Position numbers and translations under genes: made by a program. The notes beneath the pieces were generated by a model, which did no database searches, was not told where the DNA came from, and worked only from the letters and a program-made list of their open reading frames with translations. Positions 1 through 8,551 of a stretch of 64,000 nucleotides of DNA are shown in pieces; the stretch's first letter is position 1; the number at the start of each line of letters is the position of its first letter. Source of the stretch: an uncultured Clostridia bacterium (lineage in GTDB: Bacteria; Bacillota; Clostridia; Christensenellales; Borkfalkiaceae); contig CALVXG010000004.1 of the NCBI GenBank assembly GCA_944368925.1, forward strand, positions 169,650 to 233,649, in the 5' to 3' direction.

Positions 1-2
1 AA

Positions 3-1034
3 ACGGGTTACGAAGTAACTGAAGTAAAGGTAAACGACAGCGTGATAGAAGCCGTCGAAGGCACATACAGCTATACCGTTCTTCCCGAAGATACGCAGAT
101 AAGCATCACGGTAACCACGCAGCTCATAGCGCTCACTCCCGAGCTTGACGAAGGTGACGGCGCAACTGTGAACGGGCTTGAAGAAAGTTACAATATCGGC
201 AATACCGTGACCTTTACCATAACGACCGAAGAATATGTAGCGGTTGATTCTGTAACGGTAAACGGCGATGTTGTCGCCGAACAGGACGGAACATATTCCT
301 ATGTCATCAAAGAAAGCGACAGAAAGTTGACCATTGCGGTTGCCACAACGCGGCACGCAACCGTTTACGACGGCAAGGGCGAACTTATCAAAAACTTTAC
401 CGATATAACGGCAAGCCCCGATGACAACAAAGGGAAGAATAATGTAGTCGGTGCGCTGTATTCGTTCGGCGACCACGGCAATGCAATGCCTTCGCCCTCG
501 GCAATAGAAGCCGTTCTTTACGGCGAAAACATCAGTGCGATTACCGAAAACGGAACCCGCTTCGGCCTCCGTTTATACAACAGGGCAAACGCCTCAGAAA
601 GCAATAACTATTTCGCCGACGTTGTTATAGCAAGACAGGGTGGCAATTGGGTGCTTGACATAGGTGCAGGCGTTTCGGTCGATACAACTTCACCCAGCAC
701 CGCATACGTGCTTAATGCCGGACAGATAGCCGCCGTCGAGGCAGGAACTTTCAGAATATTCATTATTCAGAAAGGCAATATCTATACGCTCTATGCTCAG
801 AACGGTGATACGTATGATAAGGTAGAGGCATTTACGGGAACGGAAGGAAAAATATCCGTAACGGCAATAGACCTTGTAGTAAACAGTGGTTCAGTGGCAT
901 TGCAGCGCAGCGGCGACAGGGATTTCGGCGTGAAGGAACTTACAGTATACGGCGGATTTGACGACGGCCTTTCCGACGAGGAGCTTATACAGCTCCTCGT
1001 CGGCGGACAGGTTGCCGCAACAGAACAGCAGTGA
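3..1034 (+). CDS. Surface protein with InlB-type repeats, 5' end outside window
   Basis: The reading frame is open from the first bases, so the N-terminus and any signal peptide lie upstream of the window. The visible part starts with at least two to three divergent InlB B-type repeats of about 70 residues, marked by recurring V-x-V-N-G/D and GTYSY-x-hydrophobic motifs. A second domain of about 200 residues follows, rich in beta strands, resembling a jelly-roll ligand-binding module; that reading is inference. The C-terminus has no LPxTG signal. The gene ends 17 bases before the ABC ATPase gene, which has its own GGAGG site, so it probably belongs to the same operon. It is likely a cell-surface glycan-binding or adhesion protein. 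The specific ligand cannot be read from the sequence. Confidence 0.7.
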   Translation, partial: TGYEVTEVKVNDSVIEAVEGTYSYTVLPEDTQISITVTTQLIALTPELDEGDGATVNGLEESYNIGNTVTFTITTEEYVAVDSVTVNGDVVAEQDGTYSYVIKESDRKLTIAVATTRHATVYDGKGELIKNFTDITASPDDNKGKNNVVGALYSFGDHGNAMPSPSAIEAVLYGENISAITENGTRFGLRLYNRANASESNNYFADVVIARQGGNWVLDIGAGVSVDTTSPSTAYVLNAGQIAAVEAGTFRIFIIQKGNIYTLYAQNGDTYDKVEAFTGTEGKISVTAIDLVVNSGSVALQRSGDRDFGVKELTVYGGFDDGLSDEELIQLLVGGQVAATEQQ

Positions 1035-1051
1035 TGACGGAGGAAAATTAA

Positions 1052-2899
1052 GTGTCTGACGTAAGGTTAAACAACATCTGCAAAGTTTACGACAGCAGGG
1101 AAAGAGGGCGCGGCGGAGTGCTTGCCGTTAAAAACTTTTCAATGGACATACGCGACGGCGAGTTCATCGTGTTCGTAGGCCCTTCCGGGTGCGGCAAATC
1201 TACTACCCTGCGCATGATTGCGGGGCTTGAAGATATTTCGAGCGGAGATTTGTACATCGACGGAACGTATGTAAACGATGTCCCCGCAAAGGACAGGAAC
1301 ATCGCGATGGTGTTCCAGAACTATGCGCTTTACCCTCATATGACGGCGTACCAGAACATTTCTTTTGGGCTTACTTTGCAAAAAATTCAGGAACCCGTCT
1401 ATGAGGAAAATGAAGAAGTAAAAGCGGTACTCGCCGAAATCGACGCCTTAAAAAATGAGTTTGCCCTTATCGGCAAAAAGAACGCAGCCGGGGAAAAGAA
1501 GATCGATTCTATCGAAAAGAGCAACGCCGCTTATTCAAAATCGCTCGATGCGCTCACCAAAAAGATTGCGCATCTGAAAAACAGAGGCATGCACCAAAGC
1601 TCTGTCCGTGCCGCGGTTTCAAAGACTGAAGAAAGGGTCAAATCGCTCAATAAAGCAATTTCAGAAGGCTTGAAGCAGATCGAAGGCATAATTTCCGATA
1701 TAAACGGAAGCAAGACGCGTATGTCTGAAATCAAAAAGGCAATTCTTGAAAAACAGCAGTCGATTGCCGGCTATCAGTTAAAGCGAATAGATCAAAAAAA
1801 GATTGCCGAACTCAACAAATCGCTTGCCTATTACCGCAGGCTTGCCGTTTCTGATGAGGCAATCCGTAAAAAGGATGAGGCCGAACTTCAAAGATTGGAA
1901 AGCGAGCTCAATTTAATAAACAAGAACGGCAGCCTTTCGGAGGAACAGCAGTTCAGAGCGGAGGGGCTTCAAGACCTTATCCGGCGTTATCGCGAAGAGC
2001 TGGATATTCTGGCGCAGAGGAAAATTTCCATCGAGCAGAATATAAGCCGCAATCAGGGCGAGATAGAACATTATTCTCAAACCCCCGTGCCTGTATTCAA
2101 AACCAGACATTATACAAAGGCTGAGATCGACGAAAAGGTCATGCGCGCGGCGGAGATACTTGACATTAAGAAGTTGTTGCGCCGCAAACCGAGAGAAATG
2201 TCCGGCGGTCAGCGTCAGCGAATAGCTCTTGGAAGGGCGATAGTGCGCGAGCCTAAGGTGTTCCTTTTGGACGAGCCGCTCTCTAATCTCGATGCAAAGC
2301 TGCGCACTTCCATGCGCTCGGAGATTGTAAAGTTGCATAAGCAACTCAACACCACTTTCATCTATGTTACTCACGACCAGGTAGAGGCGATGACGATGGG
2401 TACGCGCATAGTCGTAATGAAGGACGGCGAGGTGCAGCAGATAGACACTCCTGTAAACTTGTTTGATAACCCCGTCAACACCTTTGTAGCGGGATTTATA
2501 GGTACTCCGCAGATGAATATGTTCGGCGTTGATATGCAGGCTTGCGGCGACAAAATCAACTTTACATTTGAAGACGGTTTGGTGCTATGCTTTGAAAAAG
2601 CAAAAGTGCGCGAGATAAAAGACGAATATCTTGACGGACAAACACATCGTGTGGTTATGGGAGTGCGTTGCGAAAATCTGTTCCTTACTGAAAAAGGGAA
2701 AGGATTCACTTGCAAAGCTTCCGGTATAGAGCTTCTGGGCAGCGAGACAAATATTTATACTTCGGTAGAGGGCGTAAATGTAACGCTTAAACTCAACTAT
2801 CGCCCCGATGTTTCCGTCGGCGATGAAATTTATGTGGGTATGGATGAGAGCAAGTTGTATCTTTTTGACTCCGTTACCACAAAAACAATATTAAAATAA
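1052..2899 (+). CDS. Sugar ABC transporter ATPase (MsmX/UgpC type) with a ~240-residue coiled-coil insert
   Basis: This is the nucleotide-binding subunit of a CUT1 carbohydrate importer. The start is GTG with GGAGG about 10 bases upstream. Visible motifs are Walker A GPSGCGKST (residues 43-51), the Q-loop Gln89, the signature SGGQ (384-387), Walker B FLLDEP, a D-loop and the switch His in VTHDQ, followed by a C-terminal TOBE/MalK-type regulatory domain. In MalK-family proteins the Q-loop and signature are about 53 residues apart; here they are 295 apart. The extra ~240 residues (about 114-354) are Lys/Glu/Gln/Leu-rich heptad-like sequence, a predicted antiparallel coiled coil. It sits in the helical subdomain that faces the permease coupling helices. 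All catalytic motifs are intact, so the protein should be active. The ATPase is encoded beside its own binding protein and permeases, unlike the shared MsmX of many Bacillota. Confidence 0.93.
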   Translation: MSDVRLNNICKVYDSRERGRGGVLAVKNFSMDIRDGEFIVFVGPSGCGKSTTLRMIAGLEDISSGDLYIDGTYVNDVPAKDRNIAMVFQNYALYPHMTAYQNISFGLTLQKIQEPVYEENEEVKAVLAEIDALKNEFALIGKKNAAGEKKIDSIEKSNAAYSKSLDALTKKIAHLKNRGMHQSSVRAAVSKTEERVKSLNKAISEGLKQIEGIISDINGSKTRMSEIKKAILEKQQSIAGYQLKRIDQKKIAELNKSLAYYRRLAVSDEAIRKKDEAELQRLESELNLINKNGSLSEEQQFRAEGLQDLIRRYREELDILAQRKISIEQNISRNQGEIEHYSQTPVPVFKTRHYTKAEIDEKVMRAAEILDIKKLLRRKPREMSGGQRQRIALGRAIVREPKVFLLDEPLSNLDAKLRTSMRSEIVKLHKQLNTTFIYVTHDQVEAMTMGTRIVVMKDGEVQQIDTPVNLFDNPVNTFVAGFIGTPQMNMFGVDMQACGDKINFTFEDGLVLCFEKAKVREIKDEYLDGQTHRVVMGVRCENLFLTEKGKGFTCKASGIELLGSETNIYTSVEGVNVTLKLNYRPDVSVGDEIYVGMDESKLYLFDSVTTKTILK

Positions 2900-2910
2900 T
2901 GAGGTGTAAA

Positions 2911-4743
2911 ATGAAAAAGAAGTTAATTGCGCTTGCTATATCCTCTGTACTTGCAGCAACATGTCTTGCCGGTTGCGGTGGCGGCGGTGATGACGGAGCC
3001 GGCAATGGAGAAAGAATAACTTTTTGGGGTATAACCGACCAATATACTTCAAGCAGTTACAGTCAGCTGGTCGATGCCTACAATGCAGGTCAAGGCAAAA
3101 TTGACGGGGTTTATGTAAAGTATTCGCCTAAAACCGACTCTTCGGCGAACCATATGTCATATTGTGCTTCGGCAAGGGGTACGGTTGACATAATCGGGGT
3201 GAGCGACCGTTATGTATTCAATAATATCGCACAGGGGTTCTATACAAACCTGCAGGATTATATCGATGATTCTTCCACGTATACAAAGAATGCCGACGGG
3301 GAAACTTATTTCAGCGTCGATAATTATGCGGCGGGAAACATAGACAGATTCCGTTTCAATAAGGAAACAAGCGAAGCGGGCGAAGGCGAAGACTTATATG
3401 CGCTGCCTCTCGTTGCCAACGCCAGCGTTATCTATTACAACGAAGATTATTTTACTCAAAAAAACATCAACATTATTTCCGTAACGGAAGAGGAACTCGA
3501 AGCTTACAACAAGGCGAACGGAACTTCGTATGCGCCGAGGGGATATGCCGAATATACGGTAGACGCAATGCCCGCCGCAGGACTTAAAACTTCTGAAAAT
3601 CTTGAGGATGAGGAAGTTGTAAAGGTATTCAACAATCTCATTCCCATGAGCTTTCTCGAAGTGAATACGCTTAGTAAATATTTCACGAGAGAATACAATA
3701 AACAATCTCCTTCGCTTTACGGCGTGCTCAACGAGTGGTGGTTCTCGCACGGCTGGGCAGTAGGCGGCGACTGCGTAAAGTGGGATGAGGATATGGGACA
3801 GTATAAGTTCACGCTCGGCGACGAGCAGCCCAATTATCTGGTAACTGAAGCCGTCACCGTAAACGGTACCCCCTATGACGCAGGCGACATATTGAGTTAT
3901 GCCGACAGGAACTGGGTTCTCGATAATTCGTCCTCGGCGGTAGTATCAAGCTTGTACGAACTGCCTTCCCAGTACGAACAGTTCAGGGAGTTCTGCGCCT
4001 GGTCGCAGGTAACGGGCAAAAAAGTTGACAATGAAGTTGACGGTTATGGCATTTCACCTTCGCCCGCAACGCTCAACAACAGTTCCAAAGTGCAGTACTT
4101 TACGTCGGGCGAAGTGGCAATGCTTGTTGACGGCACTACCGAACTCGACCCCGTGTATAATGCGCTCGTCGGCAAAACGGAGTGGAATATTGCGCCGATA
4201 TATACTTATCGTGAATTTGAAGGCGAAGATCCCGCAGGAAGCGGTACGTTAAAGGTCATCGGAAAGGAATATGACGGCGTAGAGTTCACCGGCGAAGTGA
4301 AGGAAGTGAACGGCACTCCGATCGTGGGCAAGCTGTCCGGTTCGTCACAGAATTTCGGCTGGGCTATTCCCGCAAATTCCTCACATAAAGATGCTGCATG
4401 GAAGTTCCTGCAATATCTTACTTCCGCCGAAGGTCAGAGCTATTTCGTGGCAAACGATGCGGGCGCTCCTTCCGTAAGTTCGTACATCAACAGTCCCGAA
4501 TATTACGATAAAGACAATAAAAAATGCGATAATTACAGGGCGATATCCATAATGGCCGAGGCCTGTACTATAGGCGACTGGTCTTACTTTGAAAACGGCG
4601 AATGGATATCCGATTGGTCCCTTGAACTCAACGGCCCTGTAAGAAACGGCGAAACGTCGTTGACTGAATTCTTTGATCATCAACAGGGACCTACGGATAC
4701 GATACTTGCGGGATATAAGTTCAAATTGCACGGTAAAGAATAA
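2911..4743 (+). CDS. Sugar ABC transporter solute-binding lipoprotein
   Basis: Extracellular binding protein of the CUT1 importer. The start at 2911 is chosen because GAGGTG lies 5-10 bases upstream; an earlier in-frame ATG at 2899 overlaps the ATPase stop but has no good site. A short Lys-rich n-region, a hydrophobic core and an LAGC lipobox are followed by a Gly-rich linker, so it is a lipoprotein anchored to the membrane. At 610 residues it is larger than typical UgpB/MalE proteins (400-450). The C-terminal part has the FGWAIPANSSHKDAAWKFL segment typical of the SBP_bac_1/SBP_bac_8 family. The ligand is probably an oligosaccharide freed from arabinose- or rhamnose-containing glycans, inferred only from the enzymes downstream. 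Confidence 0.9.
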   Translation: MKKKLIALAISSVLAATCLAGCGGGGDDGAGNGERITFWGITDQYTSSSYSQLVDAYNAGQGKIDGVYVKYSPKTDSSANHMSYCASARGTVDIIGVSDRYVFNNIAQGFYTNLQDYIDDSSTYTKNADGETYFSVDNYAAGNIDRFRFNKETSEAGEGEDLYALPLVANASVIYYNEDYFTQKNINIISVTEEELEAYNKANGTSYAPRGYAEYTVDAMPAAGLKTSENLEDEEVVKVFNNLIPMSFLEVNTLSKYFTREYNKQSPSLYGVLNEWWFSHGWAVGGDCVKWDEDMGQYKFTLGDEQPNYLVTEAVTVNGTPYDAGDILSYADRNWVLDNSSSAVVSSLYELPSQYEQFREFCAWSQVTGKKVDNEVDGYGISPSPATLNNSSKVQYFTSGEVAMLVDGTTELDPVYNALVGKTEWNIAPIYTYREFEGEDPAGSGTLKVIGKEYDGVEFTGEVKEVNGTPIVGKLSGSSQNFGWAIPANSSHKDAAWKFLQYLTSAEGQSYFVANDAGAPSVSSYINSPEYYDKDNKKCDNYRAISIMAEACTIGDWSYFENGEWISDWSLELNGPVRNGETSLTEFFDHQQGPTDTILAGYKFKLHGKE

Positions 4744-4751
4744 GGGGGTGC

Positions 4752-5711
4752 ATGATGGAAAGAGTAGCGACGGGGCGTATATCGCTTGATTTGCATAAAA
4801 AGAAGAAGCTTTCGGGCGAAAAGATATTCGCCTATGTATGTGTGTGCATTCCTATTATCGGCTTTATTCTTTTCAGTTTAGTGCCTCTTGCGATTTCGTT
4901 CATTTCAATGTTCACCACTATGGAATATTATGACCTTTCCACAATGACATGGAATAAGTTTGAAACATTCAAGGTGGTTTTTTCGGATAAAGATTTGTAC
5001 AAGTCGCTCCTTGTAACGGTCATGCTTGCATCAAGCCAGTTCATAAGCCTTACCATAGCGTTGTTTATATCTTTTCTGCTTTCAAAAAAGCCGAAAGGGA
5101 GAAAGATATTCCAAATAATTTATTTTATTCCGTATATATGCAGCAGCGTTGCTACGGCGTATATGTGGATGACTATGTTCGATCCGAATTATGGTATCAT
5201 AAATACGATTCTTACAGGTATATTCGGTGAAGGCGCAAGGGTTAATTGGAGTTCCGATGCGGCAGCCTATGTGTTTGCAATTATAATAACCATTGTTTGG
5301 CAGGCTCCCGGTTATGGCATCGTTATGTATAAGGCTGCATTTGATGCTGTAAATCCGTCGCTGTATGAAGCGAGTGAGATAGACGGCGCATCTGCCTGGA
5401 AAAAATTCTGGCGTATAACGTTTCCGAGCATTGCCCCGACGACATTTTTCCTTTTGATGACAGGCATTATCGCGGGTATGCAGACTTTCGACATTGCGCG
5501 GCTGTTTGCGGTATCGTTCTTCCCCGATGCCTGGACGGGCACGGCAGGACCGAACAATATCGGACTTACGACGGTAATTTATATCTACAATAAGGGCACG
5601 TTATATTTCAATATACCGGAAGCTTCCGTTGCTTCGTGGATGCTGTTTATTATAATTCTTGTGTTGTCTCTTGTGAACTATAAACTCAGGAAAAGGTGGG
5701 TGAATGTATGA
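4752..5711 (+). CDS. Sugar ABC transporter permease 1 (MalF/UgpA type)
   Basis: Membrane subunit of the importer with about six hydrophobic segments, the first near residues 26-50. A cytoplasmic EAA loop, YEASEIDGASAWKKFWRI, sits around residues 204-222 and docks onto the ATPase. The cytoplasmic N-terminal tail is Lys-rich. It starts at ATG 4752 (a second ATG follows directly) eight bases after the binding-protein stop, with a GGGGG-rich ribosome binding site. The stop overlaps the start of the second permease in an ATGA arrangement, which indicates translational coupling and a heterodimeric permease. Confidence 0.93.
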   Translation: MMERVATGRISLDLHKKKKLSGEKIFAYVCVCIPIIGFILFSLVPLAISFISMFTTMEYYDLSTMTWNKFETFKVVFSDKDLYKSLLVTVMLASSQFISLTIALFISFLLSKKPKGRKIFQIIYFIPYICSSVATAYMWMTMFDPNYGIINTILTGIFGEGARVNWSSDAAAYVFAIIITIVWQAPGYGIVMYKAAFDAVNPSLYEASEIDGASAWKKFWRITFPSIAPTTFFLLMTGIIAGMQTFDIARLFAVSFFPDAWTGTAGPNNIGLTTVIYIYNKGTLYFNIPEASVASWMLFIIILVLSLVNYKLRKRWVNV

Positions 5712-6664
5712 AGGCTTTCAAAAGTATCGTCGGCTCATCGGAATCCATACACGACCTTTCTCCGCGCGTAGCTTCATATAAAGAAGTGAAGGAGCGCAGA
5801 AGCAGAAAGACTACGGGAATTATAGGCAAAATGGTAATGTTTACTTTATTGCTTATATATGCTGTTTGTCTCATGTTGCCGTTTTACGTGTTGTTTGTAA
5901 CAAGTATAACGCCATATCAAGAGCTTATGGGTTCGATGAGCTTTATATGGTGGCCGGAAGAAGTTACTTGGGATGCATTCATTCCGTTTATCTCTACCGA
6001 TAATATTCTCGCGGACGACATCGGCATTCCCATATTGCACGGATTTTTCAATACGTTATGGTCGACATTGCTTACGACGATCGTTTCGTTGTTTGTGAGC
6101 GGTCTGGCGGCGTACAGCTATTCAAAGATCAGGTTCAGGGGAAAAGAAGCTCTATTCATGTTCCAACTCGCTACAATGATGATTCCCATGGCAACGATGA
6201 CCGTGCCGTCTCTCATTTGGTATGAGACGCTTGGATGGACGCATAGTTGGTTTCCAATCATCATTCCGGGGCTTTTCGGCGGCGCAACTACAATATTCTT
6301 TTTGCGCAGTTATATGGCGTCCGTTCCAAACGAAACTCTGGAAGCCGCTAAAATCGACGGACTCGGTTCCTTCCGCATATTTTTAAAAATAGTTCTTCCG
6401 CAAACAATTCCCGCATTTATAGCTCAATTTATATTTGCATTTGTAGGCGGATACAACAATTATATGGGGCCGCTGTTGTATTTAAGCGATAATCCGCAGA
6501 ATTATACTTTGCAGTTGGTGGTCACGGAACTCAGAACTTTTTATAATCAACCGGGACAAGTGTGCGCAAGCTGCCTTATAGCGCTTATTCCGTTGATAAT
6601 AGTTTATATTATCTTCCAGCGCTTCTTCATAGAGGGCATATCAGTAGGTGGCGGCAGGGAATAA
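5708..6664 (+). CDS. Sugar ABC transporter permease 2 (MalG/UgpE type)
   Basis: Second membrane subunit of the CUT1 importer. I choose ATG 5708 over the upstream in-frame GTG 5696 because an AAGGTGG site lies at 5693-5699 and the ATG overlaps the previous stop as ATGA. The protein has an unusually long charged N-terminal tail of about 45 residues before the first membrane segment, six predicted TM helices and an EAA loop (ETLEAAKIDGLGSFRIF) near residues 210-228. The tail could touch the coiled-coil insert of the partner ATPase; that idea is inference. A family-typical short cytoplasmic C-terminus ends the protein. Confidence 0.93.
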   Translation: MKAFKSIVGSSESIHDLSPRVASYKEVKERRSRKTTGIIGKMVMFTLLLIYAVCLMLPFYVLFVTSITPYQELMGSMSFIWWPEEVTWDAFIPFISTDNILADDIGIPILHGFFNTLWSTLLTTIVSLFVSGLAAYSYSKIRFRGKEALFMFQLATMMIPMATMTVPSLIWYETLGWTHSWFPIIIPGLFGGATTIFFLRSYMASVPNETLEAAKIDGLGSFRIFLKIVLPQTIPAFIAQFIFAFVGGYNNYMGPLLYLSDNPQNYTLQLVVTELRTFYNQPGQVCASCLIALIPLIIVYIIFQRFFIEGISVGGGRE

Positions 6665-6702
6665 TGACAGTATAATATAAAGTGTTAAAGGAGAATTAAG
6701 CT

Positions 6703-7872
6703 ATGAGCAAAGTATCTGACAGCGAATATCAATTTAATTCTCCTTTTTTGCTGTCAAAAAGAATAGTCGCATATCTCATTGACAGTCTGTTGCTTATACT
6801 TGCGGTAATACTCTGTTTTCAGCTTGTAGATATGATGTATGTTAATTTCAATACAAGGCTGAAAGAGATAAATTCGCAAATGACATCGGAGCAGAACGAT
6901 ATTATAAGGTGCCTTGCAGATTCTGGGCTGATGCAATACGATGAACAAGCAGGTATTGCTGTTGAAGATGAATTGCAGGGGCAAAATTTTATTTATTCGA
7001 TGGTTTTGTCTACCCTCGGCGGCAATGTCTCAGACAAGGCGGCATATAAAGGCGAATATATCTTTTCGGATATGGGACAAACAGATCGCTCTTTCATCTA
7101 TTATTACGCGCAGTTCAAGCCTGCCCACAGCGACGGATTCGTCGGCTATGATGAAAGCAAAACAGGCAGGGCGTATGCAGAAAGCTTGTTTTTGTCGGCG
7201 TGCAATAATTCGGAAAACGGTTATTTCGGGCAGTCTTTCCCTCTGCTTGAAAGGAACGTAGCCGTCGCGCTCGATCGTCTGATAGTCAATCGTGAAAACA
7301 GTTGCGAAATTGACGGAGTGACCTATTACGGACGCGATATATTTATAGAGCTGTACAATGCGTTCAACTCAGTCCTTGAAGGCGCGCGGGCAGAATTTAC
7401 TCAGTCATACCGTCCGTTTACTGAACTTAACGAAACTTTTTCTTCATCGAGGGAACAGCTCATTAAAATCAAGACGGGTGAACTGTGTATCGCTTATTTT
7501 GCGGGCGCGTTTATCTGTTTTATGATAGTCCCGGCTATTTCCGGCGGCAATTCCGCAGCGCTGCTTTTGCTTCGCGGAAGATGTATAGGGCGTTCAGGTC
7601 TTAAAATGCGTTGGTATAACTATGTTCTCAGATGGATATGCCACAGCCTGTTTTATTTCAGCAACATAATGTTTGTTTTATTGCTCACATATGGCAGATA
7701 CGCTTCTTTTTTCCTGACATGCAACATTGCCGGCGGCTTAAAATTTTATATGCTTTGTCTTATCCCGATAATCGTGATGCTTATATCGTTTGTAATTTTT
7801 GTATTCGACAAATCGGAAAGAAGGACTCTTACGGACAGATTGTCTTTGACTGTTGTCAAGGAGAAGGAATAA
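6703..7872 (+). CDS. RDD-family membrane protein
   Basis: Integral membrane protein of 389 residues with a good AAAGGAGAA site. The N-terminus carries an RDD-like first helix (KRIVAYLIDSLLL, about residues 19-31) and the C-terminus ends with the DRLSLTVV element typical of RDD proteins. Between the first helix and the remaining three to four helices lies an unusually long polar loop (about residues 45-260), probably exposed on one side of the membrane. RDD proteins are poorly defined; some act in ion or solute exchange. Its place between transporter and enzyme genes suggests a membrane role connected with the glycan system, but no function can be given. Confidence 0.65.
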   Translation: MSKVSDSEYQFNSPFLLSKRIVAYLIDSLLLILAVILCFQLVDMMYVNFNTRLKEINSQMTSEQNDIIRCLADSGLMQYDEQAGIAVEDELQGQNFIYSMVLSTLGGNVSDKAAYKGEYIFSDMGQTDRSFIYYYAQFKPAHSDGFVGYDESKTGRAYAESLFLSACNNSENGYFGQSFPLLERNVAVALDRLIVNRENSCEIDGVTYYGRDIFIELYNAFNSVLEGARAEFTQSYRPFTELNETFSSSREQLIKIKTGELCIAYFAGAFICFMIVPAISGGNSAALLLLRGRCIGRSGLKMRWYNYVLRWICHSLFYFSNIMFVLLLTYGRYASFFLTCNIAGGLKFYMLCLIPIIVMLISFVIFVFDKSERRTLTDRLSLTVVKEKE

Positions 7873-7883
7873 TTTAACTGTTT

Positions 7884-8522
7884 ATGAAATATAAGGGAAT
7901 AATTTTTGACCTTGACGGAGTGCTCGTGCATACGGATAAATATCATTATCTGGCATGGAAACAGACGGCCGACCGGCTCGGTATATATTTTGATGAAAAA
8001 ATAAACAATAAGCTACGCGGCGTTTCGCGCATGGCCAGCCTTGAAATCATTCTTGAAGGAAGCACGAAAAAATTTTCTGACGGACAAAAACAAAAACTTG
8101 CCGAAGAAAAAAACTCCGTTTACAGGCGGTATCTTGAAGGTCTTACGCAAAAAGACCTCGGAGAAGGCGTGTTGCAGACACTTGAAAAGTTAAAGGCCAT
8201 GGGTTTTAAACTCGCGGTGGGCAGCAGTTCCCGCAATGCCGTACTTATATTAAAGAAGACGGGAATCTACGGTTTTTTTGACGCCGTATCAGATGGCAAT
8301 AATATTTCAAAGCCAAAGCCTGACCCGGAGGTATTTATAAAAGCGGCGGGAATGCTCGGCCTTATGTGCGGGCAATGCCTTGTCGTGGAGGACGCCGTTT
8401 CCGGGGTGCTTGCCGCAACAGCGGCAAATATGGATTGTGCCGCCATAGGCGATGCCGCAAAACATAAAATAGCAACTTATAATCTTGAAAGTATCAACCA
8501 ATTGACGGATATAGTTTCCTGA
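7884..8522 (+). CDS. pgmB: Beta-phosphoglucomutase (HAD family)
   Basis: Cytoplasmic enzyme converting beta-glucose 1-phosphate to glucose 6-phosphate. HAD motif I is FDLDGVL near residues 8-14, with the nucleophile and acid/base Asp pair. The cap contains LRGVSRMASLEIIL, a hallmark of beta-phosphoglucomutases, followed by the KPKPDPEVF motif and the acidic EDA motif (VVEDAVSGVLAA). Length (212) is normal. The ribosome binding site is distant (AAGGAG inside the RDD gene end), so translation may be coupled. Beta-glucose 1-phosphate normally comes from GH65 phosphorylases; no GH65 gene is visible here, and GH94 yields alpha-glucose 1-phosphate, so its supplier must be elsewhere. Confidence 0.9.
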   Translation: MKYKGIIFDLDGVLVHTDKYHYLAWKQTADRLGIYFDEKINNKLRGVSRMASLEIILEGSTKKFSDGQKQKLAEEKNSVYRRYLEGLTQKDLGEGVLQTLEKLKAMGFKLAVGSSSRNAVLILKKTGIYGFFDAVSDGNNISKPKPDPEVFIKAAGMLGLMCGQCLVVEDAVSGVLAATAANMDCAAIGDAAKHKIATYNLESINQLTDIVS

Positions 8523-8551
8523 AAAAAGATGCGGGGAGAAAAGGAGTTATT

